Positions 17,880 through 27,765 of a stretch of 64,000 bases of DNA are shown here, in pieces (positions within the stretch are counted from its first letter, which is position 1; every line of letters begins with the position of its first letter). Location of the stretch: positions 1 through 64,000 of the forward strand of contig JAYRGW010000014.1 in assembly GCA_041907665.1 (NCBI GenBank). The letters run 5' to 3'. The notes beneath the pieces are model-generated. The model made no database searches. It was given only the letters and a program-made list of their open reading frames with translations, and was not told the origin of the DNA. The translations under genes and the position numbers were made by a program. The stretch is from JAAYUD01 sp041907665. GTDB taxonomy: Bacteria; Bacteroidota; Bacteroidia; Bacteroidales; Bacteroidaceae.

Positions 17880-18663
17880 ACTTATATCCTTTTTTGTAGA
17901 GAGTAAAAACTAAATAAGAACGCTTAGCAATATTGGCACTGGCATAATACATCACACCATCGCCAAATAGATCATCGGCTTCGATTTGATGATCATGAGC
18001 AGATAGGCAAAACTGTAAGTTCGGAAAACGACAGATGTCTTTTTGAAATATCTTTGCTACGTTGTTGTTAAACTGATCGCTATAAGGGCGGGCATGCATG
18101 GCAAAAATAGTTTTGTCGTTGGGCGAAGAAAGGGAGTCTAATTGACTATCTATGAAATTAAAATCAGGAATCGGATTCGAATAGTCGTATTCAAGGGCAT
18201 TTGTATTCAAACAAATGAATTTTGTATATCCCGCCTTGAAAGAGAAATTGGGGTTGCCAAATACTTTGGTAAACACTTCTTTTCCGTCTCCTAAACAATC
18301 GTGATTACCCAACAATACCACATAGGGAACTTTTAGTTCGTTCAGAATATCCCGCTGCCATAAAAATTCTTTTGTAACTCCAAAGTCACTAATGTCTCCG
18401 CCATGGAGTACAAAATCTATATCACTGCGCTTATTGAGTATACGTACAAAATCTTGAGTGTCATCGTACCAACGTTGCGTGTCGCTGATTACAGCAAAGC
18501 GAATGGTATCGCGTTTTGAACAGTTTTGTTCTATTAAAGCACTGTTTTTATTATTTATTCCAACTTCGCCTTTTACCAGTCCATCGTAAGGAGAATAGTC
18601 AAAAGCGCTGCAAGAAGTAAAAGAAAGCAATAAAAGAGGTAGTAATTTTCTTGTTCCAATCAT
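17860..18663 (-). CDS. Calcineurin-like metallophosphoesterase lipoprotein
   Basis: This 267-residue protein has a lipobox Cys at residue 18 (SFTSCS). The five metallophosphoesterase motifs are all present: SDTQ, GGDISDFG, LGNHD, HARP and the distal SAHDHQIE. It should hydrolyse a phosphoester on the outside of a membrane with two bound metal ions. It is the first gene of a minus-strand group with two outer membrane proteins and a secreted DNase I-fold enzyme. A TACCTTTG -7 element is on the minus strand at 18689-18696, without a clear -33 partner. Confidence 0.88.
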   Translation of the reverse strand: MIGTRKLLPLLLLSFTSCSAFDYSPYDGLVKGEVGINNKNSALIEQNCSKRDTIRFAVISDTQRWYDDTQDFVRILNKRSDIDFVLHGGDISDFGVTKEFLWQRDILNELKVPYVVLLGNHDCLGDGKEVFTKVFGNPNFSFKAGYTKFICLNTNALEYDYSNPIPDFNFIDSQLDSLSSPNDKTIFAMHARPYSDQFNNNVAKIFQKDICRFPNLQFCLSAHDHQIEADDLFGDGVMYYASANIAKRSYLVFTLYKKGYKYEVVEF

Positions 18664-18916
18664 TTCTAAGTAATATATGAATTTGATGCAAAGGTAAAAC
18701 TAATTTTATATTTTCAGTTTTCAATAAGAGATATTGGACAAAAAACAAGTAATAAATCCCTTAAATATAGAAAATCGAAATCTATTTTGGGAAAATAGAA
18801 CAAAAACAGGTGTGATAAAAAATAAATGCAACAGATATTGATAATTGAAATAGAATAAGTATCTTTGAATCATCGTACTGAAACAAAACTAAAGACGGTT
18901 CAATGATCTATAAAAC

Positions 18917-21172
18917 ATGAAAACATTTATTACTTCAGCATTTATTAGTTGTCTTCTGGGCACAGCCTCTGCACAGACATCAAATTATCCTTTTCGAAAT
19001 ATTCAGTTGCCCCTTGAACAAAGAGTGGCGGATTTGGTTAATCGTTTGACTCTCGAAGAAAAAGTAGCTCAAATGATGTATACCGCTCCTGCGATTTCAC
19101 GGCTAGGTGTGCCGGCTTATAATTGGTGGAATGAAGCTCTTCATGGAGTAGCCAGAACAGAACAGAAAGTAACCGTCTTTCCGCAAGCTATAGGAGTCGC
19201 TGCAACATTTGATCCGATAACGGCTTTTGAAATGGGAACGGTCGCTTCCACAGAGGGAAGGGCTATCTATAATCAATGCCGGAAAGAAGGGAAAGAAATA
19301 CTGATATATCATGGACTTACCTATTGGACACCAAATATTAATATCTTTCGTGATCCGCGTTGGGGTAGGGGGCAAGAAACTTATGGAGAAGATCCTTATC
19401 TCACTGGTCTGTTTGGTTTGAATATGGTAAAGGGCTTGCAAGGAACTGACTCTAAGTATCTGAGAGCGGCTGCTTGTGCCAAGCATTTTGCAGCTCATAG
19501 CGGGCCTGAATTCGGTCGTCTTAGCTTTGATACAAAAGTAAACTTGCATGATTTGTTTGATACGTATCTTGCTGCTTTTCGGCAATTAGTGACTGAAGGG
19601 AATGTCGCAGGAGTAATGTGTGCTTATAATTCTCTAAATGGGCAACCCTGCTGTGGTAATAACCAGCTGATGATGGAAACATTGCGTTTAGATTGGGGGT
19701 TTAAAGGATATGTGACTTCTGACTGTGGAGCTATTGAAGCCTTTATCACGGGGCATAAAACTCATCCCGACTCATTGAGCGCCGCTGTTTCAGCTGTACT
19801 CAACAATACTGATTTGGAATGTGGAGGTAGTTATGGTGTACCTTCTGCAGATTATAAACAGGGTATTTATCGCAAGTTGCTTGATGCCGTACATGAGGGA
19901 AAGGTTAGCGAAAAACGTCTTGATGAATCATTGATGAGGTTATTTACTGTCAGGTTCCGATTGGGGCAGTTCGATCCAGACAGTGTGGTGCCTTACGCTC
20001 AAATACCTTGTTCTGTTATAGATTGTGCGGAGCATCGAGAGAAAGCGCTGCAAATAGCACGAAAAAGTATTGTTCTTTTAAAAAATGAAAAGAATATATT
20101 ACCTCTGAATCCTAAAAAAATAAGGTCTGTATTGGTTATTGGACCAAATGCTAATAATGAAAAAGTGTTGTGGGCAAATTATAATGGACTGCCATCGTCG
20201 ACTGATACGCCTTACAAAGGTATTGCCGAAAAATTTGGCAATGCAAAAGTAGACTACTTGGAAGGGTGTGATTATTATAGTGCAGATAAAAATAAATTGT
20301 CATTCAATGAAATAGCCAAAAAGGCATCTAAATATGACGTTATTGTATTTGTTGGAGGAATTAATGCTGATATGGAAGGTGAAAATGGTTCAGTTGAGGA
20401 AAATGGAGCAGCCGCTCCATTCTTTAAGGGGGGCGATAAAACAACTTTGGCTTTTCCTGAAAAACAAACAGAGCTCTTTGAACAACTTAAGAAAACGGGG
20501 CGTCCAGTTGTTTTTGTTTGTATATCCGGAAGTGCTCTTTCTTTTTGCAAAGAAGCGAAAGAAGCCAATGCAGTTATACAATTCTTTTATGGTGGGCAAG
20601 CTACTGGCAGAGCGTTAGCCGATGTGCTATCTGGTGATTACAATCCGGCAGGTCGATTGCCTCTTACTTTTTACGCGAGTGATAGTGATCTGCCATCTAT
20701 CGATAATTATTCGATGGAAAATCGTACATATCGCTATTTCGAGGGTAAGCCCCTTTATCCGTTTGGCTACGGACTGAGTTATACTTCTTTTAAATATAGC
20801 GATCTTAGAATGTTAGATAGGGCTAAATCAACAGACCACGTTATGGTTTCAGCAACGGTGACCAATACGGGTAAAAAGGGCGGTGACGAAGTAGTACAAA
20901 TTTATGTAAAGCATGATGCTGTAGGAGCTCCCATTGTTGCATTGAAAGGTGTGAAACGTATTTATCTGAAAGCTGGAGAATCGAAAAAATTATCTTTTGA
21001 ACTTTCTCCAGAGGATTTAGGAGTAGTCAATAAATCGGGATACCTTGTCAATAAGGCCGATCATATTACTATATACATCGGTGGAGGACAGCCACAATAT
21101 CCTACATTGACATCCGGTAATGCGGCAAAACATGAGCTTATTATCACGGGAGAACCCAATTATATACATTAG
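18917..21172 (+). CDS. Glycoside hydrolase family 3 beta-glycosidase (xylosidase-like)
   Basis: This 751-residue secreted enzyme has a signal peptide ending in ASAQ, an N-terminal TIM barrel (about 45-330), a C-terminal alpha/beta sandwich (about 380-590) and a fibronectin III-like domain (about 650-735). The NWWNEALHGVA segment resembles plant-type beta-xylosidases. The catalytic nucleophile is Asp269 in VTSDCGAI. It probably releases xylose, arabinose or glucose from oligosaccharides in the periplasm. It stands alone, with no SusC/SusD nearby. A TATCTTTG element is at 18860-18867 in the divergent intergenic region. Confidence 0.9.
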   Translation: MKTFITSAFISCLLGTASAQTSNYPFRNIQLPLEQRVADLVNRLTLEEKVAQMMYTAPAISRLGVPAYNWWNEALHGVARTEQKVTVFPQAIGVAATFDPITAFEMGTVASTEGRAIYNQCRKEGKEILIYHGLTYWTPNINIFRDPRWGRGQETYGEDPYLTGLFGLNMVKGLQGTDSKYLRAAACAKHFAAHSGPEFGRLSFDTKVNLHDLFDTYLAAFRQLVTEGNVAGVMCAYNSLNGQPCCGNNQLMMETLRLDWGFKGYVTSDCGAIEAFITGHKTHPDSLSAAVSAVLNNTDLECGGSYGVPSADYKQGIYRKLLDAVHEGKVSEKRLDESLMRLFTVRFRLGQFDPDSVVPYAQIPCSVIDCAEHREKALQIARKSIVLLKNEKNILPLNPKKIRSVLVIGPNANNEKVLWANYNGLPSSTDTPYKGIAEKFGNAKVDYLEGCDYYSADKNKLSFNEIAKKASKYDVIVFVGGINADMEGENGSVEENGAAAPFFKGGDKTTLAFPEKQTELFEQLKKTGRPVVFVCISGSALSFCKEAKEANAVIQFFYGGQATGRALADVLSGDYNPAGRLPLTFYASDSDLPSIDNYSMENRTYRYFEGKPLYPFGYGLSYTSFKYSDLRMLDRAKSTDHVMVSATVTNTGKKGGDEVVQIYVKHDAVGAPIVALKGVKRIYLKAGESKKLSFELSPEDLGVVNKSGYLVNKADHITIYIGGGQPQYPTLTSGNAAKHELIITGEPNYIH

Positions 21173-21194
21173 GGTATCTTGAATTTGGTTGACA

Positions 21195-21219
21195 GTTACC
21201 GCAGTAACATCCGTTAGTT
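21195..21219. repeat. Solo copy of the 25-bp palindromic-repeat segment
   Basis: The 25 bases are identical to 11006-11030, and they are followed by a degenerate GCCGTTGACATAC, a relative of the outer arm of that cluster. It lies in the 189-bp gap after the GH3 gene. Confidence 0.75.
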
Positions 21220-21361
21220 ATGCCGTTGACATACATCTGTTTTTTAATCACACGCAGCTGCTTGTTATACAATTTTTTTAACCATTCTTGACGCAATGTT
21301 TATACTCCATTGCTTTTTACTATGATTAGAGTGAATTCAAGTATTAGGATCGTTATCTTGA

Positions 21362-21859
21362 CTATAAAATTTTGATAGCAATTGCGGCACACGCTTCGGC
21401 ATCGGCAAGAGCATGATGATGTTTTGTTAAATCGTAACCGCAATGGGCTGCGACTGTCTGCAATTGATGGTTGGGTAAGGCTTTTCCGAAAACTCTGCGC
21501 GATGCCCGACAAGTACATAAAAAGTGATAATCAGGATATGCCAAGTGATATGTGGCATAAACAGCCTTGAGGCATCCTTCGTCGAAAGGACTATTGTGAG
21601 CTATTAGTGGCATATCTCCTATGCGTGGCGCAATATCTGCCCATACCGTAGGAAAGTCGTCGGCGTCGTCTGTATCAATGAAGGTAAGTCCATGAATCTC
21701 TGTATTCCAATGACTATAAAAGTTTGGGCAAGGACGAATCAAACGATATATTTTATCTTTCACCTTACCATCATTGACAAAAACTAATCCCACACTGCAT
21801 ACACTGGATGGAAAGCGATTAGCTGTTTCAAAATCTATTGCAACAAAATCTGTTATCAT
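21362..21859 (-). CDS. DEDDh 3'-5' exonuclease (DnaQ/RNase T superfamily)
   Basis: This 165-residue protein has the exonuclease motifs: DFETAN near the N-terminus (Exo I, Asp and Glu), the central HNSPFDEG (Exo II) and HHALADAEACA (Exo III with the catalytic His and Asp). At this size it is a stand-alone exonuclease domain, similar to the polymerase III epsilon fold, acting on DNA or RNA ends. It is 21 bp downstream of thiL on the same strand and is probably the last gene of the long housekeeping operon. Confidence 0.85.
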   Translation of the reverse strand: MITDFVAIDFETANRFPSSVCSVGLVFVNDGKVKDKIYRLIRPCPNFYSHWNTEIHGLTFIDTDDADDFPTVWADIAPRIGDMPLIAHNSPFDEGCLKAVYATYHLAYPDYHFLCTCRASRRVFGKALPNHQLQTVAAHCGYDLTKHHHALADAEACAAIAIKIL

Positions 21860-21880
21860 CTCTTGCCGAAATATTACATG

Positions 21881-22906
21881 CTAACAATGTTGCCAGCCTT
21901 GTGCCTTTAGTTCAAATTCATTGCCATCTCGGGCAATGAGAGCATACCCTAGCTCGGAGCATGTGATGCTGCCGATAAGTTTTATTCCTTCTATTTTTAT
22001 TATCTTATCATGGTCGCCAATAGGTACGGTAAAGAGCAATTCATAATCTTCTCCTCCATTGAGGGCACAAGTTGATACATTCATGTTCAACTCTTCGGCC
22101 ATTACTGCCGTTTGAAAATCAATAGGAATATGTTCTTCATAAAGTCGGCAACCTACACCACTTTGTTCGCAGATGTGCAACATTTCGGATGATAAACCAT
22201 CCGAAATATCCATCATCGCAGTCGGTTTGATATTGGCCTCTGCTAATTGCTGAATAATATCGCGTCGAGCTTCTGGTTTGAGTTGTCGTTCAAGTAGATA
22301 TTCTTTTCCTTCAAAATTGGGTTGAACATCTTTTCCTGCGCCTGTCAAGACCGATTTCTCACGTTCCAATAGTTGCAGTCCCATATAGGCAGCCCCGAGA
22401 TCCCCAGTAACACATATAATATCATTTTCTTTAGCTCCGTTGCGGTAGACTACATTACCGGCTTCGGCTTCGCCAATGCACGTAATGCTTATAGTAAGTC
22501 CTGTCATTGACGAACAGGTATCTCCACCCACAATGTCAACGTTGTAATGTTCGCAAGCCAGTCTAATCCCAGCATAAAGAGCATCGATGTCTTCTACCGA
22601 AAATCTTTTTGAGATACCAAGTGATACAGTGATTTGTTTTGGGTAACCATTCATGGCATAGATATCTGAGAAGTTCACGACAGCTGCTTTATAACCGAGG
22701 TGTTTCAAAGGAAAATAAGTTAAATCAAAATGAATGCCTTCCAATAACATATCGGTGGTGACTAGAGTCATTTTGTTGTTATAACTGAGCACTGCTGCAT
22801 CGTCACCGATACCGTATTTGGAAGAAGAATGTTGTAGTTTGAGACCTTTGGTCAAGTGTTTGATAAGACCGAATTCTCCTAAAGTTGCAATTTCTGTTCT
22901 TTGCAT
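21881..22906 (-). CDS. thiL: Thiamine-monophosphate kinase
   Basis: This 341-residue enzyme phosphorylates thiamine monophosphate to thiamine diphosphate. Motifs are the N-terminal GEFGLIKHL, GDDAAV (metal and ATP), a VVNFSDIYAMNG segment, GGDTCSS, VTGDLGAAYMGL and the late MDISDGLSSEML and NGGEDYELLF. Length and motif order are normal for ThiL. It starts 7 bp after the purine nucleoside phosphorylase stop, and no thiamine riboswitch is visible, as expected for an operon-internal gene. Confidence 0.93.
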   Translation of the reverse strand: MQRTEIATLGEFGLIKHLTKGLKLQHSSSKYGIGDDAAVLSYNNKMTLVTTDMLLEGIHFDLTYFPLKHLGYKAAVVNFSDIYAMNGYPKQITVSLGISKRFSVEDIDALYAGIRLACEHYNVDIVGGDTCSSMTGLTISITCIGEAEAGNVVYRNGAKENDIICVTGDLGAAYMGLQLLEREKSVLTGAGKDVQPNFEGKEYLLERQLKPEARRDIIQQLAEANIKPTAMMDISDGLSSEMLHICEQSGVGCRLYEEHIPIDFQTAVMAEELNMNVSTCALNGGEDYELLFTVPIGDHDKIIKIEGIKLIGSITCSELGYALIARDGNEFELKAQGWQHC

Positions 22907-22913
22907 TGTTATA

Positions 22914-23720
22914 TTATAGCTTTTCTATAAGTTCTTTAAAGATAAGAGTCATGTTTGGTTCCGAGTTGTCGGCGGCCTCTTGTACGGCAAGGTGGTTTAC
23001 TTCCATGATGTGGTTTTCGACACCTAAATCCGTAACGACTGAGATTCCGAATACTTTCATGTCACAATGGCGCGCAACGATAACTTCGGGTACGGTAGAC
23101 ATACCAACAGCGTCGGCGCCAAACATGCGGAACATGCGATATTCGTGGAGTGTTTCATAAGTAGGTCCTTGAGTACCTAGGTATACTCCTTGTCGCACTT
23201 CTATGTGGTGCTCTCTGGCAATATCAAGTGCCATGGCGATTAGTTTCTTATCATAAGGTTCTCCCATGTTTGGAAAACGATCACCATATAAATTCTTTCC
23301 GCGGAGCGGATGCTCGGGAAAATGATTGATATGGTCGGTAATAATCATTAAATCGCCTACTTTGTAATCGGGATTTGTTGCACCGCTGGCATTTGATACA
23401 AACAGTGTTTTGATACCAAGTTCGTGCATTACTCTGACCGGAAACGTTACTTCTTTCATCGAATATCCTTCGTAGTAATGAAAACGTCCTTGCATTGCCA
23501 GAATATCTTTACCGCCAAGTTTGCCGAATATGAGTTTCCCTGAATGTCCTTCGACTGTTGAAACAGGAAAATGCGGTATTTCTGTATATGGAATTTCTAA
23601 TTTCTCTGTTATATGGTCGGCCAAGTGTCCTAGTCCTGTACCTAAAATTACTGCTGTTTCAGGAGCTGTGTGTACTTTATTGCGTAGAAAATCTGCTGTT
23701 TCTTTGATTTTTTCTAACAT
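22914..23720 (-). CDS. Purine nucleoside phosphorylase
   Basis: This 268-residue enzyme is a trimeric-type (PNP/MTAP family) phosphorylase that cleaves inosine or guanosine with phosphate. It has VILGTGLG at 25-32, the HSG phosphate segment, a conserved GRFHYYEG, SNASGA and the base-binding GPTYET and EVIVARH regions. Its first 44 bases overlap the lpxK 3' end, so the two genes are translationally linked. It belongs to the salvage side of the operon that also carries gmk. Confidence 0.92.
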   Translation of the reverse strand: MLEKIKETADFLRNKVHTAPETAVILGTGLGHLADHITEKLEIPYTEIPHFPVSTVEGHSGKLIFGKLGGKDILAMQGRFHYYEGYSMKEVTFPVRVMHELGIKTLFVSNASGATNPDYKVGDLMIITDHINHFPEHPLRGKNLYGDRFPNMGEPYDKKLIAMALDIAREHHIEVRQGVYLGTQGPTYETLHEYRMFRMFGADAVGMSTVPEVIVARHCDMKVFGISVVTDLGVENHIMEVNHLAVQEAADNSEPNMTLIFKELIEKL

Positions 23721-24789
23721 AGTCTAATATAATTTGGTTGAATAATTCTTTTTTGTCTTGCAAAAAGTTGATGCGTACAGGAAGGATATATAGATTCCTT
23801 TTCACTTCGTCGCTCATATCCATATGTGAACGGAGACGTGCTGCATCTTTTTCGGTAGTGATAATAATACGTCTATCCTTCGGAAGTCTTTCAAATCTGG
23901 CATTGAGCTTTTTTATATCTTCCGTCGAAAAGTCGTGATGATCTGCAAAATGTACGGGAACTACTTCTTCGACACATTCCCTTAGCTTGTTTACCAATGG
24001 CTCAGGATTGGCAATGCCTGTTACAAGTAGTACCGACGTATCTTCTTTTAATTCTGAAAGTGACATTGTTTTTAATTTATCACTTTTGAACATCATATAA
24101 AGATTACCGTAGCAGAGTTGTGAGAAAAACAACTCTTGATAGGGTAGTAAATTGACACCTTTAGCGATGACGTTAAAGTCTATCGGTTTGATGTCGTCCG
24201 GACATTTGGTGACAATAACAATTTGTGCTCGATTTTTGCCGGAAACAGGCTCTCTTAATCTACCCGCCGGAAGCAACATATCATCGTAAAGCGGCCGAAA
24301 ACAACTAGTGAGCAGAATATTCAGTCCTGCTGAAACATACCTATGTTGAAAGGCATCGTCGAGTAAAATAATATCGACGCTTGGATTTCTTAATCTCATC
24401 AAGTTTTCTATACCTCGGCAACGATTGCTGTCCACTGCTACTCGAATATTGGGGAATTTTTTCATTATCTGGAAAGGTTCATCTCCAATTTCTTCGGCTG
24501 TACTTTGTGGCGTAGCCAAGATATAATCTTTTGTATGTCTTTTGTATCCTCTGCTCAAAACGGCAATATTATAATCTTTATGCAGCAGGCGAATAAGATA
24601 TTCCGTATGAGGTGTCTTCCCTGTACCGCCTACTGTCAAATTGCCTACACAAATAATGGGTATATCGAATCGGCGAGTATGTAGCGCAATCTGTTTATCG
24701 AAAAGAAAATTTCGAAAATTAACAGCCATTCCGTATAGATACGATAGAGGGGTAAGCCATTTATCTATATGAATATCTTTGTGGTACAT
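23677..24789 (-). CDS. lpxK: Tetraacyldisaccharide 4'-kinase
   Basis: This 370-residue inner membrane kinase phosphorylates the 4' position of the lipid A precursor. It has an N-terminal membrane-associated helix (LSYLYGMAVNFRNFLF) and a Walker A loop in VGNLTVGGTGKTPHT (about 53-66). ILLDDAFQHR is the conserved Walker B-like motif, and LPAGRLREP follows. The length is typical for Bacteroidota LpxK. The 3' end overlaps pnp by 44 bp, and it starts 5 bp after the sppA stop. Confidence 0.93.
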   Translation of the reverse strand: MYHKDIHIDKWLTPLSYLYGMAVNFRNFLFDKQIALHTRRFDIPIICVGNLTVGGTGKTPHTEYLIRLLHKDYNIAVLSRGYKRHTKDYILATPQSTAEEIGDEPFQIMKKFPNIRVAVDSNRCRGIENLMRLRNPSVDIILLDDAFQHRYVSAGLNILLTSCFRPLYDDMLLPAGRLREPVSGKNRAQIVIVTKCPDDIKPIDFNVIAKGVNLLPYQELFFSQLCYGNLYMMFKSDKLKTMSLSELKEDTSVLLVTGIANPEPLVNKLRECVEEVVPVHFADHHDFSTEDIKKLNARFERLPKDRRIIITTEKDAARLRSHMDMSDEVKRNLYILPVRINFLQDKKELFNQIILDYVRKNQRNSRFSTQ

Positions 24790-24794
24790 ATCAA

Positions 24795-26573
24795 TTAGTT
24801 AATATTAAGAAAGAAAGGAATACGAGCTTGAATAGTTGATTGTTTTTGAAGCGAATTGATAAAGGAGAAAGCTTCATAGTAGTTTCCTAATCTGCTCTTT
24901 AGCAATCTGGTCTCTATATAATTGTCTGGCTTTTCTTTCAGCAATGCAGAAAGAATACTTTTTTGTTCGGGGTATGACGTGATAGAATAGTTCGAAATTT
25001 TTGATAGCTTTGCAGCAATTGCAATTGCTTTATCTATATTTCCCATCTCGTCTACCAGTCCTAGCTTTAAGGCTTTCTCTCCACTCCAAACTCGACCCTG
25101 CGCAATACTTTCTATGGCAGATTTGCTCATTTTGCGACCTTGCGCACATCTTGAGACGAAAGTATTATAACCATTCGCAATTCGCATTTGAATCAACGAT
25201 TTCTCTTCGGGCGTGAGTGAAGTACCTAATACTCCTAAGTCAGACATCTTGTTTGTCTTTACACCATCAAAAGTCAATCCTATTTTGTTAGCCAATTTTG
25301 TAAAATTTGGAATTACACCGAATATACCAATAGAACCGGTAAGCGTCGTAGGCTCTGCAACAATTTTGTTTGCCCCACACGATATGTAATAACCACCGGA
25401 TGCTGCATAGTCACTCATCGAAACTACTACAGGCTTTTTGGCTTTCAGTAGCTGAATGGCATGCCAAATCTGTTCAGATGCGAAAGCGCTACCTCCAGGA
25501 GAGTTGACACGCAGCACAACGGCTTTGACATCATCATTTTCTCGCAAGTCTCGCAAATCAGAGACTACTTCATCACCTACAATTTGTTCATCGGATAAAG
25601 AAGAGGAAGTTGACGACTCATCTACGATATCGCCACAAGCATAATATACTGCAATTTCATTTCCACTTTTATCTTTGGATGCTTTGTCCTTTACATTGCT
25701 CATGTCGTTGATGCCAAGAATATTGAGGTTGTCATCTTTGTCTATACCTACTTTTTTCTTTAAGTAATCTTTTACGTCCGATTTATATAGTAGGGTATCT
25801 GCCATATGAGTGCTGATACACATCTTTGCATCATTAAACAAAACGGTACCATTGTCGGCTATTTCGTTTAGTCTAGAAGGCGTCAGGTGGCGTGAAGCAG
25901 CAACATCTTTTACCATTTTTCCCCATAAAGAGCCAAGTAAATCTGTCATCTGAAGGCGGTTGGCATCACTCATAGAAGTCGAAGTCAAAGGCTCTACGGC
26001 CGATTTAAATGTTCCTACTTTGAACACTTGTTGCTCTACTCCCAATTTATCGAAAAGGTTTTTCATATAGGTAATCTGTGTAGCTAAACCTTTCCACGTA
26101 ATAGAGCCTTGGGGATTGAGTATTATTTTATCGGCTACGCTCGAAAGATAATATAGTCCTTGAGTATAAGTATCACTATATGCAATAATGAATTTTTTGC
26201 TTTTCTTAAAGTCTAATAATGCATCTCTGATTTCCTGATACGATGCAAACGAGCTGCTTAATAATTTAGCTTGGATGTATATGCCTTTAATATCGTCGTT
26301 GGATTTGGCTTTTTTTATGGCAGATAATACATCGTCTAACCCAATAGATTGATCGTCGTTGCCGAAAATTCTCGTCCATGGTTTATCCTGAACACGTTCG
26401 GAAAGTTGTCCGTCTAAATTGAGCATCAAAATAGAATTCTTTTTAACCGTCACTGAAGTGTCAGACGAAGCAGCAATGCCCGAAATGACCATAATACCGA
26501 TAAAAAAGAAGAGCACACCGGTAATAACAAGACCGGTTACAGTTGCTAGCGTGTATTTCAGAAAGTCTTTCAT
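24795..26573 (-). CDS. sppA: Signal peptide peptidase SppA, 67K type
   Basis: This 592-residue membrane-anchored serine protease has one N-terminal helix (about 7-32) and two tandem peptidase S49 domains. The catalytic Lys is expected in the first repeat (SVADKIILNPQGSITWKG) and the Ser in the second (DYAASGGYYISCGANKI). It digests cleaved signal peptides in the membrane. Length and two-repeat structure match the long SppA form. It lies between nadD and lpxK with short gaps, in the same operon. Confidence 0.92.
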   Translation of the reverse strand: MKDFLKYTLATVTGLVITGVLFFFIGIMVISGIAASSDTSVTVKKNSILMLNLDGQLSERVQDKPWTRIFGNDDQSIGLDDVLSAIKKAKSNDDIKGIYIQAKLLSSSFASYQEIRDALLDFKKSKKFIIAYSDTYTQGLYYLSSVADKIILNPQGSITWKGLATQITYMKNLFDKLGVEQQVFKVGTFKSAVEPLTSTSMSDANRLQMTDLLGSLWGKMVKDVAASRHLTPSRLNEIADNGTVLFNDAKMCISTHMADTLLYKSDVKDYLKKKVGIDKDDNLNILGINDMSNVKDKASKDKSGNEIAVYYACGDIVDESSTSSSLSDEQIVGDEVVSDLRDLRENDDVKAVVLRVNSPGGSAFASEQIWHAIQLLKAKKPVVVSMSDYAASGGYYISCGANKIVAEPTTLTGSIGIFGVIPNFTKLANKIGLTFDGVKTNKMSDLGVLGTSLTPEEKSLIQMRIANGYNTFVSRCAQGRKMSKSAIESIAQGRVWSGEKALKLGLVDEMGNIDKAIAIAAKLSKISNYSITSYPEQKSILSALLKEKPDNYIETRLLKSRLGNYYEAFSFINSLQKQSTIQARIPFFLNIN

Positions 26574-26596
26574 AATTTATACTGTTTGTTTTAATG

Positions 26597-27175
26597 TTAT
26601 GTCTTATTATAGTAATTCCACAAAATGGACCATGTATCTGGATGCACAAAATATCGAATGTCTTTTCCTTGCGTCATAGATTCTCGAATGAATGTCGAAC
26701 TAATTTCTAATATCGGTGAATGAACGATGTGCACTTTGTCCGGTACTGAATTGTCGGCATTGATAGAATAGCCTTTTCGCGGGTACACATAGATGTCGTG
26801 GCAATTTATAATTTGTTGCCAGTCTTTCCATTCTTTAAATTTTAGCCAATTATCTGCACCTATGATAAGACTGAAATGAATATCTGTGTATGTTTTACGA
26901 AGTTCTTCCAAGGTGCGAACCGTATATGACGGTTTTGGCAGATGGAATTCTATATCGGAAGCTTTAAAACGAGGGTAGGCAACTATCGACTTGTTGACTA
27001 ATAGCAAGCGTAGTTTTTCGGGAAGCAATTCTTCGTCTTCTTTCCACGGATTATTTGGCGACACAACAAACCATATCTCATCGAATTTCTCAAATTCGCA
27101 GAGATAGTTAGTTAGTGCCAAATGTCCTATATGGATGGGGTTAAAAGAACCACTATATATTCCTACTCGTTTCAT
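26597..27175 (-). CDS. nadD: Nicotinate-nucleotide adenylyltransferase
   Basis: This 192-residue enzyme converts nicotinate mononucleotide and ATP to deamido-NAD. Motifs are GSFNPIHIGHLAL near the N-terminus, with the adenylyltransferase HIGH histidines, LIIGADNW in the middle and the ISSTFIRE phosphate-binding segment near the C-terminus. Size and motifs are typical. It follows gmk by 9 bp. Confidence 0.94.
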   Translation of the reverse strand: MKRVGIYSGSFNPIHIGHLALTNYLCEFEKFDEIWFVVSPNNPWKEDEELLPEKLRLLLVNKSIVAYPRFKASDIEFHLPKPSYTVRTLEELRKTYTDIHFSLIIGADNWLKFKEWKDWQQIINCHDIYVYPRKGYSINADNSVPDKVHIVHSPILEISSTFIRESMTQGKDIRYFVHPDTWSILWNYYNKT

Positions 27176-27184
27176 ATAAAGTAT

Positions 27185-27763
27185 TTATTTTAACTCTTTA
27201 CTCAAAAATGTTTTAACTGCTTCCAATGTTTCAGTCTCAGCCTTCTCAAGTTGGTCATTGGTAATAACTACGTCATACTGAGATGCAAACGATAACTCGA
27301 AGGATGCTTTTTCTATGCGTTTTTTTATCATTTCGGGTGTATCGGTTGCTCTTGATTCCAAACGCTTTTGCAATTCTTCAATAGATGGTGGTTGTACAAA
27401 GATTGATAAAGCTCTGCTACCGTAATATCTCTTTATATTGCATCCTCCTTTTACATCTACATCAAAGACTACATTTTCTCCAACTTCCAACTGCTTTTCT
27501 ACTTGAGATTTTAGTGTACCGTAAAAGCGTCCGACATAAACTTCTTCGTATTCTAGAAGATCTCCTTTAGAGATACGCTCTTTAAATTCTTCTTGAGATA
27601 AAAAGAAATATTCTACACCGTTTTTTTCTTCACCACGTGGAGGACGTGTTGTAGCAGAAATAGAAAAAGCAAGGTTTAATTGCTGCTTTAGCAAGTAATT
27701 GATAATAGTCGACTTGCCAGAACCAGATGGAGCAGAAAAAATGATAACTTTTCCTTTAGCCAT
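27185..27763 (-). CDS. gmk: Guanylate kinase
   Basis: This 192-residue enzyme phosphorylates GMP or dGMP with ATP. A P-loop, SAPSGSGKSTI, is at the N-terminus, followed by the GMP-binding TTRPPRGEEKNGVEYFF region and VFDVDVKGG. It starts 2 bp after yicC, which is the usual yicC-gmk pairing, and leads into nadD, so translation of the three genes is tightly linked. Confidence 0.95.
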   Translation of the reverse strand: MAKGKVIIFSAPSGSGKSTIINYLLKQQLNLAFSISATTRPPRGEEKNGVEYFFLSQEEFKERISKGDLLEYEEVYVGRFYGTLKSQVEKQLEVGENVVFDVDVKGGCNIKRYYGSRALSIFVQPPSIEELQKRLESRATDTPEMIKKRIEKASFELSFASQYDVVITNDQLEKAETETLEAVKTFLSKELK

Positions 27764-27765
27764 AA

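Noticed and set aside
23677..23720. The 44-bp overlap of lpxK and the purine phosphorylase as a sign of frameshift
   Set aside because: Both proteins have complete, typical ends, so the overlap looks like a genuine tight operon arrangement.
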